A DNA stretch of 64,000 nt, from the NCBI GenBank assembly GCA_964472545.1, contig CAYYNP010000017.1, forward strand, positions 1 through 64,000, in the 5' to 3' direction. Every line of letters starts with the position of its first letter. Positions within the stretch are counted from its first letter, which is position 1. The notes under the pieces were generated by a model that did no database searches, was not told where the DNA came from, and saw only the letters and a list, made by a program, of their open reading frames with translations. Positions 8,715 to 17,957 of this stretch are shown here, in pieces. A program made the position numbers and the translations under genes. The DNA comes from CAYYNP01 sp964472545 (GTDB taxonomy: Bacteria > Planctomycetota > Planctomycetia > Pirellulales > Thermoguttaceae).

Positions 8715-11120
8715 TTAGCCGTCGCCGGCGCGATCGGTGGTCGCGACTTTGCGACGAAAGACCTTCCCCAGCGGGCTGGCCAGCATGGCGGGCAGGAGGA
8801 CCAGATCGCCGACCAGCGCGGCCAGGAGCAGAACGAACATCAAGAGGCCGAACTGGGAGACGGGTTGGAACGAACTGAGCACGTAGACCAGCAGGCCCAG
8901 GCCGGCGATCAGCGTGGTTTGGGTCATCGCCGGGGCGCAGCGGATGAAGGCGTCCTCGATCGATTCCCGGCGGCTGAGCCCACGCCCCAGCCCACGGCGG
9001 AACCAGGTGAGGAAGTGGAGTGTGTCGTCGACGGCGATGCCCAGGGCGACGCTGGCGGTCATCATCGCGCCGACGTCGACCGCGGTGGCCGTCCAGCCCA
9101 TGGCGCCGAAGATGACCAGGGCGGGAAAGACGTTGGGCACCATCATCAACACGCCGGCCGTGGGGCTTCGCAACAGCAGCACCATCACCACGGCGATCAT
9201 TACGAACGCCAGGCAGAAGCTGCGGAGCAACCCGTCGAGCAACTCGCGCTGGGCCGCGTAGAGCAGCGGCACCACGCCGGTGAAGACCGTCTGCGGCGTG
9301 TGCGGCGCGGGCAGCCGCGCGGCCAGATAGGTGTCGACACGGTGCTGAAGAACCTGTTGCAGCACGTCGTGCTCGACCTCGCCGGACGACCACACCCGGG
9401 CGCTGATCCGCCACCGCTCCTTTCCGTCGGCCACGTGCAAGTAGCCGGTGCGAATGAGGTGGTCGCGGTTGGCCGTGAGCACGTCGTTGAGCAGGCGGCG
9501 CCGCGCATCCCGCTCGCTGATGCCGACCAGCGCTTGCAGCGCGCGGCTGAGCCCCGAGGTGCCGTCGTCCGCCGTCGACGGCGCGGAGAGACTTGCCGAC
9601 GGGCCGAACGTGGACGCCGAGATCGTGCCGCTTACCCGATCCTTCTCCTCGCGAATCAAGTACTCGGCTTCAGCGACCGTTTCCAAGCGTTCGAGCAACG
9701 TCAGGGGGCAGTCTTCCTCGAACGTGACGACGGTCTCGAAGGAGGCCAGGGCCCCGAGGTTTTCTTGTAGCCAGAGTCCGTCCTTCACCCATCTCGACTC
9801 CGTCGAAAGGAAGCGGATGGGAGCCACGGACGTCGTGATCCTCGTGACGCCGCCGGCGAAGAACGCCAGTAGGCCCACAGAGACTACCAGCACCGTTCGA
9901 CGCCATCCGACCACGGCTCCGGCCAACCGGCGGAGGAGGTCGTGTAATCGCGGGGCCCGCGCAGGTGAGGAACCGGCGCCGTTGCGCGCCGGGTCGCCGC
10001 GCAACGGAAACTTCTCCATCATTGCCGGCAACAGCAGAAACAGAATGCCGACGCCCAACAACACACCACAGGCCGAATAGGCACCAAAGTGCCGCACGGG
10101 CACGATGTGGCTGACGTAGAGCGATACCAGCCCTAGCGCCGTGGTGACTGCCGAGAGCACGCAAGGCTCCCAGCCGACGCGGACCGCACGCAGCGGGGCG
10201 CCGTCGGGGCCCGACTCGCGGATCTCGTCGCGGTAGTAATTGCACAGATGCACGCACGCCGAAAGCGTGAGCACGTAGATCAGCACGGGCAGCATCACCA
10301 ACACGAGGTTCATCGTGCCGCCGGTGAAGTCGATCGCCGCGGTGGCCAGCGTCGCGCTGTAGACGGCCACGGCGAAGATCATCGCGGTCAGTTTCAGGTT
10401 CCGCAGACAGATCACCGCCACCGCCAGGGCAATCGCCGTGGAAAGCCCGATCCAATGGCGAATGGCGCGTTGACTCTCGACGTCGATGGCCGCGTTGGCC
10501 ACCACGCTGCCGCCGAGATAAAGGTCCTCCGGCGCAACGCCACACTTCTCTGCGATCCGCTTTAGCGCGGCAACGGCCGCGGGCCGGCTGCGATCGCCGG
10601 CCTCGGAAACTCGGATCACGGCACAGGTCAGCCGCTGCTCGGCGTCCTTCTCTCGTTCTGCGGTACTGCCTTGCTCTTCGGTTTGCTTCTGCGCTTCGAT
10701 CAGCGTCCCCTCCAAACGCCAGATCGCTTCATCCCGGGAGAGTCCAAACGGCTCGTCGGTCAACGTCTCCACGAGACGCGTTCCGGTGATCACCTCCTCG
10801 AACCACTTCGAGTCGTCGTCTTCGGATTGCGGATCGCTCTGAGGAACAACCTCAGGAACGACGGCCTGGGCAAATCGCTCCAGACGTTCATCGCCGAGCG
10901 TGCAGCCTTCCCAGCTTGCCACGGCAAAATCGCCGGAGCCGAACATCTCGCGAAACTCGAGATACGTGCGCGTTTCCTCGCGGTCGCGAGGCAACCACTG
11001 GCTGACGTTATTGTTGGCGCCGGTGACCGTGCCTCGAATTCCCGGGATCACCCACGGCAGCGATAGCAGCGGCAGCAGTAGCAGCAGCCAGGCGTGGCGG
11101 GCGTGGAACGATCGGGGCAT
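8715..11120 (-). CDS. RND-superfamily (MMPL/SSD-type) exporter
   Basis: The start chosen is the ATG at 11120 (MPRSFHARHAWLLLLLPLL), directly before the first membrane helix; upstream in-frame codons encode only arginine-rich sequence. About 801 residues. Topology fits the RND pattern twice over: one helix (11-30), a large periplasmic loop (about 30-255), a block of helices with sterol-sensing-domain character (LSTAIALAVAVICLRN, MNLVLVMLPVLIYVLTL, LSAVTTALGLVSLYV), then a second copy with loop and helices ending GIAVDDTLHFLTWFRRG, a signature of predicted RND exporters that carries the proton-relay type acidic pair. Substrate unknown; related proteins move lipids or hopanoids. Proton-driven inner-membrane transport is inferred from family. 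Confidence 0.9.
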   Translation of the reverse strand: MPRSFHARHAWLLLLLPLLSLPWVIPGIRGTVTGANNNVSQWLPRDREETRTYLEFREMFGSGDFAVASWEGCTLGDERLERFAQAVVPEVVPQSDPQSEDDDSKWFEEVITGTRLVETLTDEPFGLSRDEAIWRLEGTLIEAQKQTEEQGSTAEREKDAEQRLTCAVIRVSEAGDRSRPAAVAALKRIAEKCGVAPEDLYLGGSVVANAAIDVESQRAIRHWIGLSTAIALAVAVICLRNLKLTAMIFAVAVYSATLATAAIDFTGGTMNLVLVMLPVLIYVLTLSACVHLCNYYRDEIRESGPDGAPLRAVRVGWEPCVLSAVTTALGLVSLYVSHIVPVRHFGAYSACGVLLGVGILFLLLPAMMEKFPLRGDPARNGAGSSPARAPRLHDLLRRLAGAVVGWRRTVLVVSVGLLAFFAGGVTRITTSVAPIRFLSTESRWVKDGLWLQENLGALASFETVVTFEEDCPLTLLERLETVAEAEYLIREEKDRVSGTISASTFGPSASLSAPSTADDGTSGLSRALQALVGISERDARRRLLNDVLTANRDHLIRTGYLHVADGKERWRISARVWSSGEVEHDVLQQVLQHRVDTYLAARLPAPHTPQTVFTGVVPLLYAAQRELLDGLLRSFCLAFVMIAVVMVLLLRSPTAGVLMMVPNVFPALVIFGAMGWTATAVDVGAMMTASVALGIAVDDTLHFLTWFRRGLGRGLSRRESIEDAFIRCAPAMTQTTLIAGLGLLVYVLSSFQPVSQFGLLMFVLLLAALVGDLVLLPAMLASPLGKVFRRKVATTDRAGDG

Positions 11121-11575
11121 GGCAAAAGGCGCAGCGAAGACCCGGCGCCGGCGAAACGCTGGGAGGACTGCTCTGCGGCAGCACATCGGGGGCGAGGGTG
11201 GGGAGGCTACGACCGCACGTGGGAACCTCGCCGACGACGGCCACCCACGCGTGGACGGTAAGCCGCGCGTCAATCTACTGGCACAGCGGACGGGCGTCAA
11301 TGCTTCCGCGCGGCGGCCGAAGGTGTCGACCCGCGACGGCACGCGTTTGCGGCGATCGGATCGGCGCCGCAATTACCTCACGGCAAAGGCCCGTTGTTTG
11401 TCCCTAATTCCAGCTTTGTGTGCCTTGCGCTTGACATCCTCCGCGGCCATGCGTTACAGTTCAGTTGCTCTTTCTTTCCGAGATCGTCCTCGGCAGCGCG
11501 AAATCGATCGCGGTCTCGGTAATGGGCCTCATCTATCGTCATCCATAAACGATCGATAACCTGAGACCAGCCATC
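11121..11575. other. Divergent intergenic region, no gene seen
   Basis: 455 bases between the leftward exporter and the rightward esterase-like gene. Open frames here are short and arginine-rich, typical of GC-rich noncoding DNA. The right half carries a promoter-like pair at 11431-11460. The region must supply promoters for both directions. Confidence 0.55.
11431..11460 (+). promoter_or_regulatory. Sigma-70-like promoter candidate
   Basis: A perfect TTGACA at 11431-11436, an 18-base spacer, and TACAGT at 11455-11460 (four of six to TATAAT). It lies about 115 bases before the start of the esterase-like gene. A very similar arrangement occurs at 12401-12430 before the TPR gene. Confidence 0.4.
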
Positions 11576-12334
11576 ATGCGACGGACAAGACCTTCCCTCG
11601 CCTCGGAAATCGTCTCGTCGGACACAGCTTTCAACATCGAATCGGCGCTCTTTACACCACCCTCGGACGATACGTGCTGCGCGCTGTTCGGCCCGTTGCA
11701 CTACGAACCGGGGTATGGATATCCGCTGATTGTGTGGCTGCACGGCGACGGCGAGGATGAACGTCAATTGACGCGGGTGATGCCGCTGATCAGTATGCGG
11801 AACTACGTGGCCGTGGCTCCCCGCGGCACGCACGTCGCCGCCGATCAGGGGGGCTTCGGCTGGCACCAATCGGAAGAGGCGATCGCCCAGGCCGATCAGC
11901 GGGTGCGGGGCGGGATCGCGGCGGCGCGGCGGAAGTTCCACGTTTCGGCCAAGCGTGTTTTCCTGGCCGGTTTCGGCACTGGCGGCACGATGGCCTTTCG
12001 GCTGGCGATGCGCAGCCCGAGCCTTTATGCGGGCGTGCTATCGCTTTGTGGCCCCTTTCCCAGAGACTATGCCCCGCTGGGCCAACTGGACGATGCCCGG
12101 CGTCTGCCGGTGTTGCTGGCCGCCGGCCGGGATAGCTGTGAGTATCCTCCCGAGCAGGTTTGCGACGACCTGCGTCTATTCCACACGGCCGGTTTGTCGA
12201 CCTCGCTGCGGCAGTATCCCTGCGGCCAGGAACTCTCCCCCCAGATGCTGGCCGACATGGACCGTTGGATGATCGAACAGATATCCTCGGCCGACGTCGC
12301 CGCGGGCACCTCCGACGTTTCGGGGCTGCGGTAG
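11576..12334 (+). CDS. Catalytically degenerate alpha/beta hydrolase (esterase/phospholipase fold)
   Basis: 252 residues of the carboxylesterase/dienelactone-hydrolase fold: oxyanion-loop motif LIVWLHGDGEDERQL (51-65), a central nucleophile-elbow strand, and a C-terminal histidine loop. The elbow reads AGFGTGG (131-137): the position of the catalytic serine in GxSxG is Gly134. The acid residue is present (AAGRDS, Asp186). The histidine position in the usual GHEL motif reads CGQEL, so it is Gln218. With two of three triad residues replaced it should not hydrolyse esters by the normal mechanism and may act as a binding or regulatory protein. The frame is intact and not a decaying pseudogene. 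Confidence 0.82.
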   Translation: MRRTRPSLASEIVSSDTAFNIESALFTPPSDDTCCALFGPLHYEPGYGYPLIVWLHGDGEDERQLTRVMPLISMRNYVAVAPRGTHVAADQGGFGWHQSEEAIAQADQRVRGGIAAARRKFHVSAKRVFLAGFGTGGTMAFRLAMRSPSLYAGVLSLCGPFPRDYAPLGQLDDARRLPVLLAAGRDSCEYPPEQVCDDLRLFHTAGLSTSLRQYPCGQELSPQMLADMDRWMIEQISSADVAAGTSDVSGLR

Positions 12335-12400
12335 GCTCTTCTTCGTGCCCCCCCACGCTTGGGCGATGCGCCACACGCTCGTTGTGGTGCAAAACGTGCA

Positions 12401-12430
12401 TTGACATCGGCTTGCCGTTTCGAGTACAAA
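12401..12430 (+). promoter_or_regulatory. Promoter candidate upstream of the flagellar-region TPR gene
   Basis: TTGACA at 12401-12406, an 18-base spacer and TACAAA at 12425-12430, about 120 bases before the TPR gene. A weaker sigma-54-like pair (TGG, ten bases, then TGCA in TGGTGCAAAACGTGCA) overlaps just upstream, with the correct GG-to-GC distance but four mismatches. Either or neither may be used. Confidence 0.38.
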
Positions 12431-12549
12431 CCGCCCGCCTTTTCCCCGTTTTCACCGATCCTATGCCGGCCGCCGAGTCGTTCGGGCTTGGCCGTCGCCG
12501 GCCGTATCCGTAACCGGCGGTCACAATCCGTCGCCGATGGTCGTCGCTT

Positions 12550-15048
12550 ATGTCCGATCAACCAGCCGAACCCCAAGACCCCCAGGCACCTTCGTCCGCT
12601 GTCCGGCAGTGGTTGCAGAAGCCGTTGGAGGTTGCGCGCCAAGCGAAAGCGTGGTTGGCCGCCAACCGGCTTCGCGGCGGGTTGGTGATCGGAGCTTGCC
12701 TGCTATCGGTCACCGGGGTGACCGTTGGATTGCTGTTGATCGGCTCCGACGATACAACCGACGACGAAGTGACGCTTGACATGGCCTTCGGCGCATTGGA
12801 TCGCGGCGCACTGGTGCGAGCGCGCGAATTGACCGAAGAGGTGCAAGCGCGGGGCACGCTCGCCGTCGACCAATGGGGAGGACCCGCTTTCGTGATGGGG
12901 GCGGCCGCGTGTCTCGAGGCGGACGATAGTTGGAGCCAGCAGAAGACCGAGCAGTACTTGGTCGCCGCCCGATATCTCGAAGAGGCTCGCGACCGCGGCT
13001 TTCCACCGGGGCGAGAGGCCCAAGGGCTGTATCTGCTGGGCCGAAGCCTCTACCTCAGCGGTCAGATTCCCGAGAGCATTCTGGTGCTGCTCGAGGCCGT
13101 CGAGCAACACACGCAAACCGCGTCGCACACCGATTCCCGCTGGGCCGACCTGCACCAGTTGCTGGCCGGGGCCTATCTGCACGACGCCAATCCCCAACTC
13201 GAAGAGGCCTTGGCGGCCAACGCGATCTACTTGGCCGAGGAAGACCTGCCGGCGGACGTGCGCAACGCCGGCTTGATCGAGCGGGCGCAGATCCTGCTGC
13301 GACTGAACCGGCCGGCGGAGTGTCGCGTCGCGCTGGAACAACTTCCCCCGGACGCAGAGAATCGGGCAGAAGCCATGGTGCTCTACGGCCGGCTGTTGAT
13401 AGACCAGGCCCGAATGCTCAGCGCCCCCGCAGACGCTCCGCCCGAGGACCGCCAACCGGCCGAAGCAAAGTACGAAGAGGCGATCCACACGCTCCGGCAG
13501 GCCCAGGGCATCGATACGCTCACCACCCAGGCCACGCGCAAAGCGATGTATCTGATCGGCGTCTGCCTGTTGGAAATGGGCCGCGATCGGGAAGCTCTGA
13601 GTCAGTTTGTGCGGACGGCCAAGATGTACGGCAAGACGTCCGAGGGGGTCGCCGCGTCGTTTCAAGAGGCCGAACTGCGGCGCAAGGCCGGCGAGGACAC
13701 CGAGGCGCTGGCGGCGTACAACCGCATTCTCGAAACGCTCACCGACCCTCACCACTTCAGCAATCCCTGGATCACGCTCGAACAACTCCGCGAGCAAACC
13801 CGCCAGTTCCATCAGCATTACCTCACCGGCGGCAAGTTCGAGATCGCCCTGCAAATGGCCAGGTCGTTCGACCGGCTTTACTCGTCGGAGCGGTCGTTGG
13901 AACTGATCGCCGAGGCCTATCGCCGTTGGGGGCAATCGCTGTTGGATCGGGCCGCCGAGGTGACGGGCGAGCAGGCCGAATCGCTGAAGTTTCGGGGCCG
14001 CGAGCAGTTTCGCCGTGCCGGCCTGGTCTACGGGCGCCGGGCCCGGCTGTTGATCGCCACGCGGCGTTATCCCGAGGAGCTGTTCAACGCCGGCGATGCC
14101 TTCTTCCGCGGTCAGGACTACGTCAGCGCGATCCGCATGCTGACGCAGTACATCGAAAACGACCCTCGCGGTCAGCGGCCCGAAGCGATCGTGCGGCTGG
14201 GCGAGGCGTACCTCAACCACGGCGACACGGAGAAGGCCCTCGAGCAGTTTCAGGAGTGCCTGGAATCCCATCCGCATCACGAAGCCGTCTTTCGGGCCCG
14301 TGTGTTGGGCGCCAGGGCACACGTCGACCGGGGCGAGACCGAAGAGGCCAAGACGCTTCTGCTGAAGAACCTCGACGGCCAAGAGATCGCCCCGGACAGC
14401 CGGGAGTATCGCGACTCGCTCTTCGCATTGGGTGAACTGCTCTATCTGGCCGGCGAGTACGACAAGGCCCAGTACCACTTGGAGTACGAGGCCGTGCTTC
14501 GCTATCCGGACGATCCCCGCACGCCGGTGGCCCGATTCCGGATCGCCGACTGCTATCGCCAACTGGCCGACGCGGCGCGGGAGAAGCTGGTCGGCGAGCC
14601 GCAGCAGATCGCACACGTGGTCCATTCGCGAAAGAGCATGGAACTCTACGGCGAAGCGCTCACGCGTTTTGTCGCCCTGCGCGACGCATTGCGAGCCGAA
14701 CAAGAGGGGGCCGCCTTGGGACCGCTCGAGCAGCGTATCCTGCGCAATTGTACGTTCGCCGTGGGTGAGGTCGAGTTCGCCCTGGGACAGTTCGAGGCCG
14801 CCGTGAGGACCTACACGGCGGTGGCCGACCGCTACCAAGACCAGCCCGTGGCGTTGGAGGCCTTCGTGCGGATCGCCGACGCCTACGTCCGTTTGGACCA
14901 GCCGGGCAAGGCCCGCGCCACCTTGGAGCAGGCCAAGCTGGTGTTGAAGCTGATCCGCGACGAACCCCGCTTCGTCGAAGAAACCAACTACACGCCCGAA
15001 CAATGGGCCCAGCGGCTCGACGAGCTGCTGTGGCTGCGGAGTTTTTAG
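12550..15048 (+). CDS. Large membrane-anchored tetratricopeptide-repeat protein
   Basis: 832 residues. A soluble, proline-rich N-terminus is followed by one membrane helix near residues 44-64 (GLVIGACLLSVTGVTVGLLLIG). The rest is helical TPR repeats (LYLLGRSLYLSGQIPESI, AIVRLGEAYLNHGDTEKALEQF, LFALGELLYLAGEYDKAQYHLEYEA). It resembles YbgF/BamD-like TPR scaffolds, which act in the periplasm, but no family match is exact. It ends 52 bases before the FlgN-like gene and leads the block of flagellar regulators, so a role in flagellar assembly or its cell-envelope setting is possible but unproven. Confidence 0.82.
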   Translation: MSDQPAEPQDPQAPSSAVRQWLQKPLEVARQAKAWLAANRLRGGLVIGACLLSVTGVTVGLLLIGSDDTTDDEVTLDMAFGALDRGALVRARELTEEVQARGTLAVDQWGGPAFVMGAAACLEADDSWSQQKTEQYLVAARYLEEARDRGFPPGREAQGLYLLGRSLYLSGQIPESILVLLEAVEQHTQTASHTDSRWADLHQLLAGAYLHDANPQLEEALAANAIYLAEEDLPADVRNAGLIERAQILLRLNRPAECRVALEQLPPDAENRAEAMVLYGRLLIDQARMLSAPADAPPEDRQPAEAKYEEAIHTLRQAQGIDTLTTQATRKAMYLIGVCLLEMGRDREALSQFVRTAKMYGKTSEGVAASFQEAELRRKAGEDTEALAAYNRILETLTDPHHFSNPWITLEQLREQTRQFHQHYLTGGKFEIALQMARSFDRLYSSERSLELIAEAYRRWGQSLLDRAAEVTGEQAESLKFRGREQFRRAGLVYGRRARLLIATRRYPEELFNAGDAFFRGQDYVSAIRMLTQYIENDPRGQRPEAIVRLGEAYLNHGDTEKALEQFQECLESHPHHEAVFRARVLGARAHVDRGETEEAKTLLLKNLDGQEIAPDSREYRDSLFALGELLYLAGEYDKAQYHLEYEAVLRYPDDPRTPVARFRIADCYRQLADAAREKLVGEPQQIAHVVHSRKSMELYGEALTRFVALRDALRAEQEGAALGPLEQRILRNCTFAVGEVEFALGQFEAAVRTYTAVADRYQDQPVALEAFVRIADAYVRLDQPGKARATLEQAKLVLKLIRDEPRFVEETNYTPEQWAQRLDELLWLRSF

Positions 15049-15100
15049 TCTGCTGATGTCAATCAGTTAGTGCAAGCGACCAGTGCGAGTAATCAGTCCG

Positions 15101-15562
15101 ATGGCCGAATATGAGACCGACGTCCTGGCCGAGTCGATCCGCCGCAAGCGAGAGTGCCTGTTGGCCCTGCGCGACATGGGGCGCAAGCAGCTCGAGTTGA
15201 TCGACGAAGGCAACATGACCGCGTTGCTCGACGTGCTGGCGGCCAAACAGCGCACGCTGTTGAAGCTGCAGCAGATCGAACGCGCCTTGGATCCGTTTCG
15301 CGACCAGGACCCCGAACGGCGCCGTTGGCGGACACCCGAAGACCGCCGGAAGTGTGCCGAGGTGCTCGAGCAATGCGAAGTGCTCTTGGGCGAGATCGTG
15401 AACCAGGAGAAGTGCAGCGAGGGTTCGCTGACCCGGCGGCGCGACGAAGCGGCCGGCCGGCTGCAAGGCGTTCATCGGGCGGGCGTGGCCCGCGGTGCCT
15501 ACGCCGCCGGCGAGCGACTCGGCGGTAGTCAACTCGATCTGCACAGCGAAAGCCCTCAATAG
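15101..15562 (+). CDS. FlgN-like flagellar export chaperone
   Basis: About 153 residues from the ATG at 15101 (MAEYETDVLAESIRRKREC); an alternative start six codons upstream exists. The protein is almost fully helical, with a long first coiled coil ending RTLLKLQQIERAL and a second helix around RKCAEVLEQCEVLLGEIVNQEKCSEGSLTRRRDEAAGRL split by turns, the usual FlgN shape. FlgN-type chaperones keep hook-associated proteins export-ready. The assignment depends on helix pattern and the flagellar context, since FlgN proteins diverge strongly. Confidence 0.6.
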   Translation: MAEYETDVLAESIRRKRECLLALRDMGRKQLELIDEGNMTALLDVLAAKQRTLLKLQQIERALDPFRDQDPERRRWRTPEDRRKCAEVLEQCEVLLGEIVNQEKCSEGSLTRRRDEAAGRLQGVHRAGVARGAYAAGERLGGSQLDLHSESPQ

Positions 15563-15592
15563 CCACCCACTGGGAAGATCAGGAACCGAACG

Positions 15593-16486
15593 ATGAGCGA
15601 CGACGTCCAAGTCCATCGGCCCGAAGCGTTCGACGAAACCGCCGTGGCGGCCGAACTCCCGCTACCCGACGGTTCCGCCGACCTGGAAACGGTCCTCTCC
15701 GCCTGGCACACGGCCACGTTGCGTTTGGAGCAGACGCACCAGACGCTACGTGAGGAAGTGCGGCGTTTGACCGACGAGTTGGAGGTCAAGAACCGCGAAC
15801 TGGCCCGCGAAAACCGCCTGGCCGATCTGGGGCGGATGGCGTCGCACGTGGCCCACGAGGTCCGCAACAACCTGGTGCCGGTCACCTTGTACTTGAGTCT
15901 GCTGCGGCGGCGGATCTGTGACGATCAGGGCAGCCTCGACGTGTTGGACAAGATCGCCGCCGGGTTCACCGCCCTGGACGTAACGGTAAACGACTTGCTG
16001 CACTTCACCTCCGACCGCGACCCTCAGTTGCGGCCTTTCGCGCTGGACGAGTTGATCGAAGAAGTCCACGCGTCGCTGGCCCCGCAGTTGGCCGCCCAGG
16101 CCGTCAAGCAGAACGTCGACGTGCCCAACGGACTCCAGGTCCTGGCCGACCGCGACATGCTCCGCCGGGCCGTGCTGAACCTGGTGCTCAACGCCCTGGA
16201 TGCGATGCCCGACGGAGGGTCGTTGACGGTTACCGCAACGGCAGGCGCCTACGGGGTGGAATTGGAAGTGGCCGACTCGGGGGCCGGGCTCTCGGACGAG
16301 GCCACCGAGCGGGCGTTCGAGCCGTTCTTCACCACCAAGTGCGGCGGCACCGGGTTGGGACTGGCCATCGTCTACCGCATTGCCGAGGTCCACGGCGGCG
16401 ACGTCACGCTGCAAAACTGCCCCGACGGAGGAGCCGCCGTCACCCTGCGCATCCCGCAACAAGCCGCCATGGAGGCCGCCGCATGA
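15593..16486 (+). CDS. Sensor histidine kinase, probable flagellar sigma-54 regulator partner
   Basis: 297 residues, no membrane segment, so a cytoplasmic sensor. A coiled coil near 45-75 leads into the phospho-acceptor box SHVAHEVRNNLVP with His88. The ATPase domain shows the N box VLNLVLNALDAMPDGG, G1 DSGAGLSDE and G2 GGTGLGLAIV. The stop overlaps the start of the next gene (ATGA), so it is translationally coupled to the sigma-54 response regulator. In Campylobacter, Helicobacter and Vibrio, such pairs (FlgS/FlgR, FleS/FleR) switch on middle flagellar genes. The absence of a PAS or membrane input suggests it reads an internal assembly signal. Confidence 0.9.
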   Translation: MSDDVQVHRPEAFDETAVAAELPLPDGSADLETVLSAWHTATLRLEQTHQTLREEVRRLTDELEVKNRELARENRLADLGRMASHVAHEVRNNLVPVTLYLSLLRRRICDDQGSLDVLDKIAAGFTALDVTVNDLLHFTSDRDPQLRPFALDELIEEVHASLAPQLAAQAVKQNVDVPNGLQVLADRDMLRRAVLNLVLNALDAMPDGGSLTVTATAGAYGVELEVADSGAGLSDEATERAFEPFFTTKCGGTGLGLAIVYRIAEVHGGDVTLQNCPDGGAAVTLRIPQQAAMEAAA

Positions 16487-17904
16487 GGACCGTACGCGAC
16501 GCCGACGCCAAACAGACCGATCTCCGCGGCCGGGTGCTGGTGGTCGACGACCATCGCCAGGCCCGCGAGTCGATGGGCGAGGCGCTGAGCCAGTCGGGCC
16601 ATCAGGTCGGCTGCTGTTCCAGCGCCGCCGAGGCTCTGAAGCGGCTGGAGTCGGAAACCTACCAGTGCGTCGTCACCGACCTGAAGATGCCCGGGATGAG
16701 CGGCGTGGAGTTCATCGTGCAGTTGCAGCAGCGGCGATTTGCCGGGCAAGTGGTGATGGTTACCGCCCACGCCACGGTCGCCTCGGCGGTGGCGGCGATG
16801 CGTCACGGGGCCTTCGACTACATCGAAAAACCGTTCGACGTCGACCAGCTCGACCGGCTCGTTACCGAGGCGCTGCGCCACGGCGAGTTCCTCGCCCGCC
16901 AGGCCGGCGGCGGATCGGCCGACGCGTGTGAGGAGCCGGTGATGATCGGTTCCAGCAACCCGATGGCGGCGTTGCGGGCACGAATCGCCCAGGTTTCCCC
17001 CACCATCGAAACTGTCTTGATCACCGGCGAAAGCGGCACCGGCAAGGAACTCGTCGCCCGAGCGATCCACGCCGCCAGCCGCCGCAGCGGCGCCCCGCTG
17101 GTGAGCCTCAACTGCCCGGTACTCTCGGCCCACCTGATGGAGAGCGAACTCTTCGGGCACGAACGCGGCGCGTTCACCGGTGCCGACGCCGCGCGGATCG
17201 GCCGCTTCGAGATGGCCGACGGCGGCTCGATCCTCTTGGACGAAGTCACCGAGATCGAACTGCCGCTGCAAGCCAAGCTGTTGCGGGTGTTGCAGGAACG
17301 CTCCTTCGAGCGCGTCGGTTCCAGCCGCACCGAACGCGTCGACGTCCGCGTGTTGGCCACCACCAACCGCGACCTGCAGGCCGAGGTCGACGCGGGCCGC
17401 TTCCGCACCGACCTTTACTACCGCCTGGCCGTGGTGCCGATGAACGTTCCGCCGCTGCGTCAGCGGCGCGAAGACGTGCCCGAGTTGACCGAACATTTCT
17501 GCCGGCTCTGCGCCGAGCGGCTGCAGCGCGACCCATGTACGCTCGACCGCTCGGCCGAAGAGTTGCTGCGGGATCACGATTGGCCGGGCAACGTGCGGGA
17601 GCTCGAGAACGTGATCACCCGGGCCAACGTGCTCGGCGACGGCCAGCCGATCACCGCCGATCGGCTCCGCCGCTGGTTGATCGCCGGCGACGAGCCGAGC
17701 GGCATCACCGGCTCGCACGACGTACCCGTGGGCCTCAGCCTTCAGGAGATGGAACGCAAACTGATCGAAGCCACGTTGGAACACTACCAAGGTCATCGCG
17801 AACGCACCGCCAAGGCACTGGGCATCGGCGTGCGGACGCTTTCGGGGAAGCTGCGGCAGTATGGATACGCACCGCGAGAGAAGAGCTTTTCGCGGGCGGC
17901 GTAG
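16483..17904 (+). CDS. NtrC-family sigma-54 response regulator, probable flagellar activator
   Basis: 473 residues from the ATG at 16483, overlapping the kinase stop by four bases. Receiver domain: VDDHRQA, phospho-acceptor Asp66 in VVTDLKMPG, and KPF at 116-118. AAA+ domain: Walker A GESGTGKE (182-189), GAFTGA sigma-54 contact loop (229-234), Walker B LLDEV (251-255), arginine-finger region in LRQRREDVPELTEHF. A Fis-type helix-turn-helix ends the protein (RERTAKALGIGVRTLSGKL). All parts needed to activate sigma-54 polymerase are present, and a near-consensus sigma-54 promoter lies 724 bases downstream, before flgB. It is therefore the likely activator of the flagellar operon. Confidence 0.95.
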   Translation: MRTVRDADAKQTDLRGRVLVVDDHRQARESMGEALSQSGHQVGCCSSAAEALKRLESETYQCVVTDLKMPGMSGVEFIVQLQQRRFAGQVVMVTAHATVASAVAAMRHGAFDYIEKPFDVDQLDRLVTEALRHGEFLARQAGGGSADACEEPVMIGSSNPMAALRARIAQVSPTIETVLITGESGTGKELVARAIHAASRRSGAPLVSLNCPVLSAHLMESELFGHERGAFTGADAARIGRFEMADGGSILLDEVTEIELPLQAKLLRVLQERSFERVGSSRTERVDVRVLATTNRDLQAEVDAGRFRTDLYYRLAVVPMNVPPLRQRREDVPELTEHFCRLCAERLQRDPCTLDRSAEELLRDHDWPGNVRELENVITRANVLGDGQPITADRLRRWLIAGDEPSGITGSHDVPVGLSLQEMERKLIEATLEHYQGHRERTAKALGIGVRTLSGKLRQYGYAPREKSFSRAA

Positions 17905-17915
17905 GGGGGAGGACT

Positions 17916-17957
17916 GCAAATTGAAAATTGAGAATTGCAAATTGAAAATTGAAAATG
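17916..17957. repeat. Heptamer array, AAATTGA type
   Basis: Six consecutive 7-base units (GCAAATT, GAAAATT, GAGAATT, GCAAATT, GAAAATT, GAAAATG). The start codon of the four-helix-bundle gene is made by the last unit. Units of the same type, on the other strand, follow that gene at 18384-18432. Confidence 0.85.

Noticed and set aside
12385..12400. Second sigma-54 promoter before the TPR gene
   Set aside because: Spacing of GG and GC is right but four defined positions differ; kept only as a note with the -35/-10 candidate.
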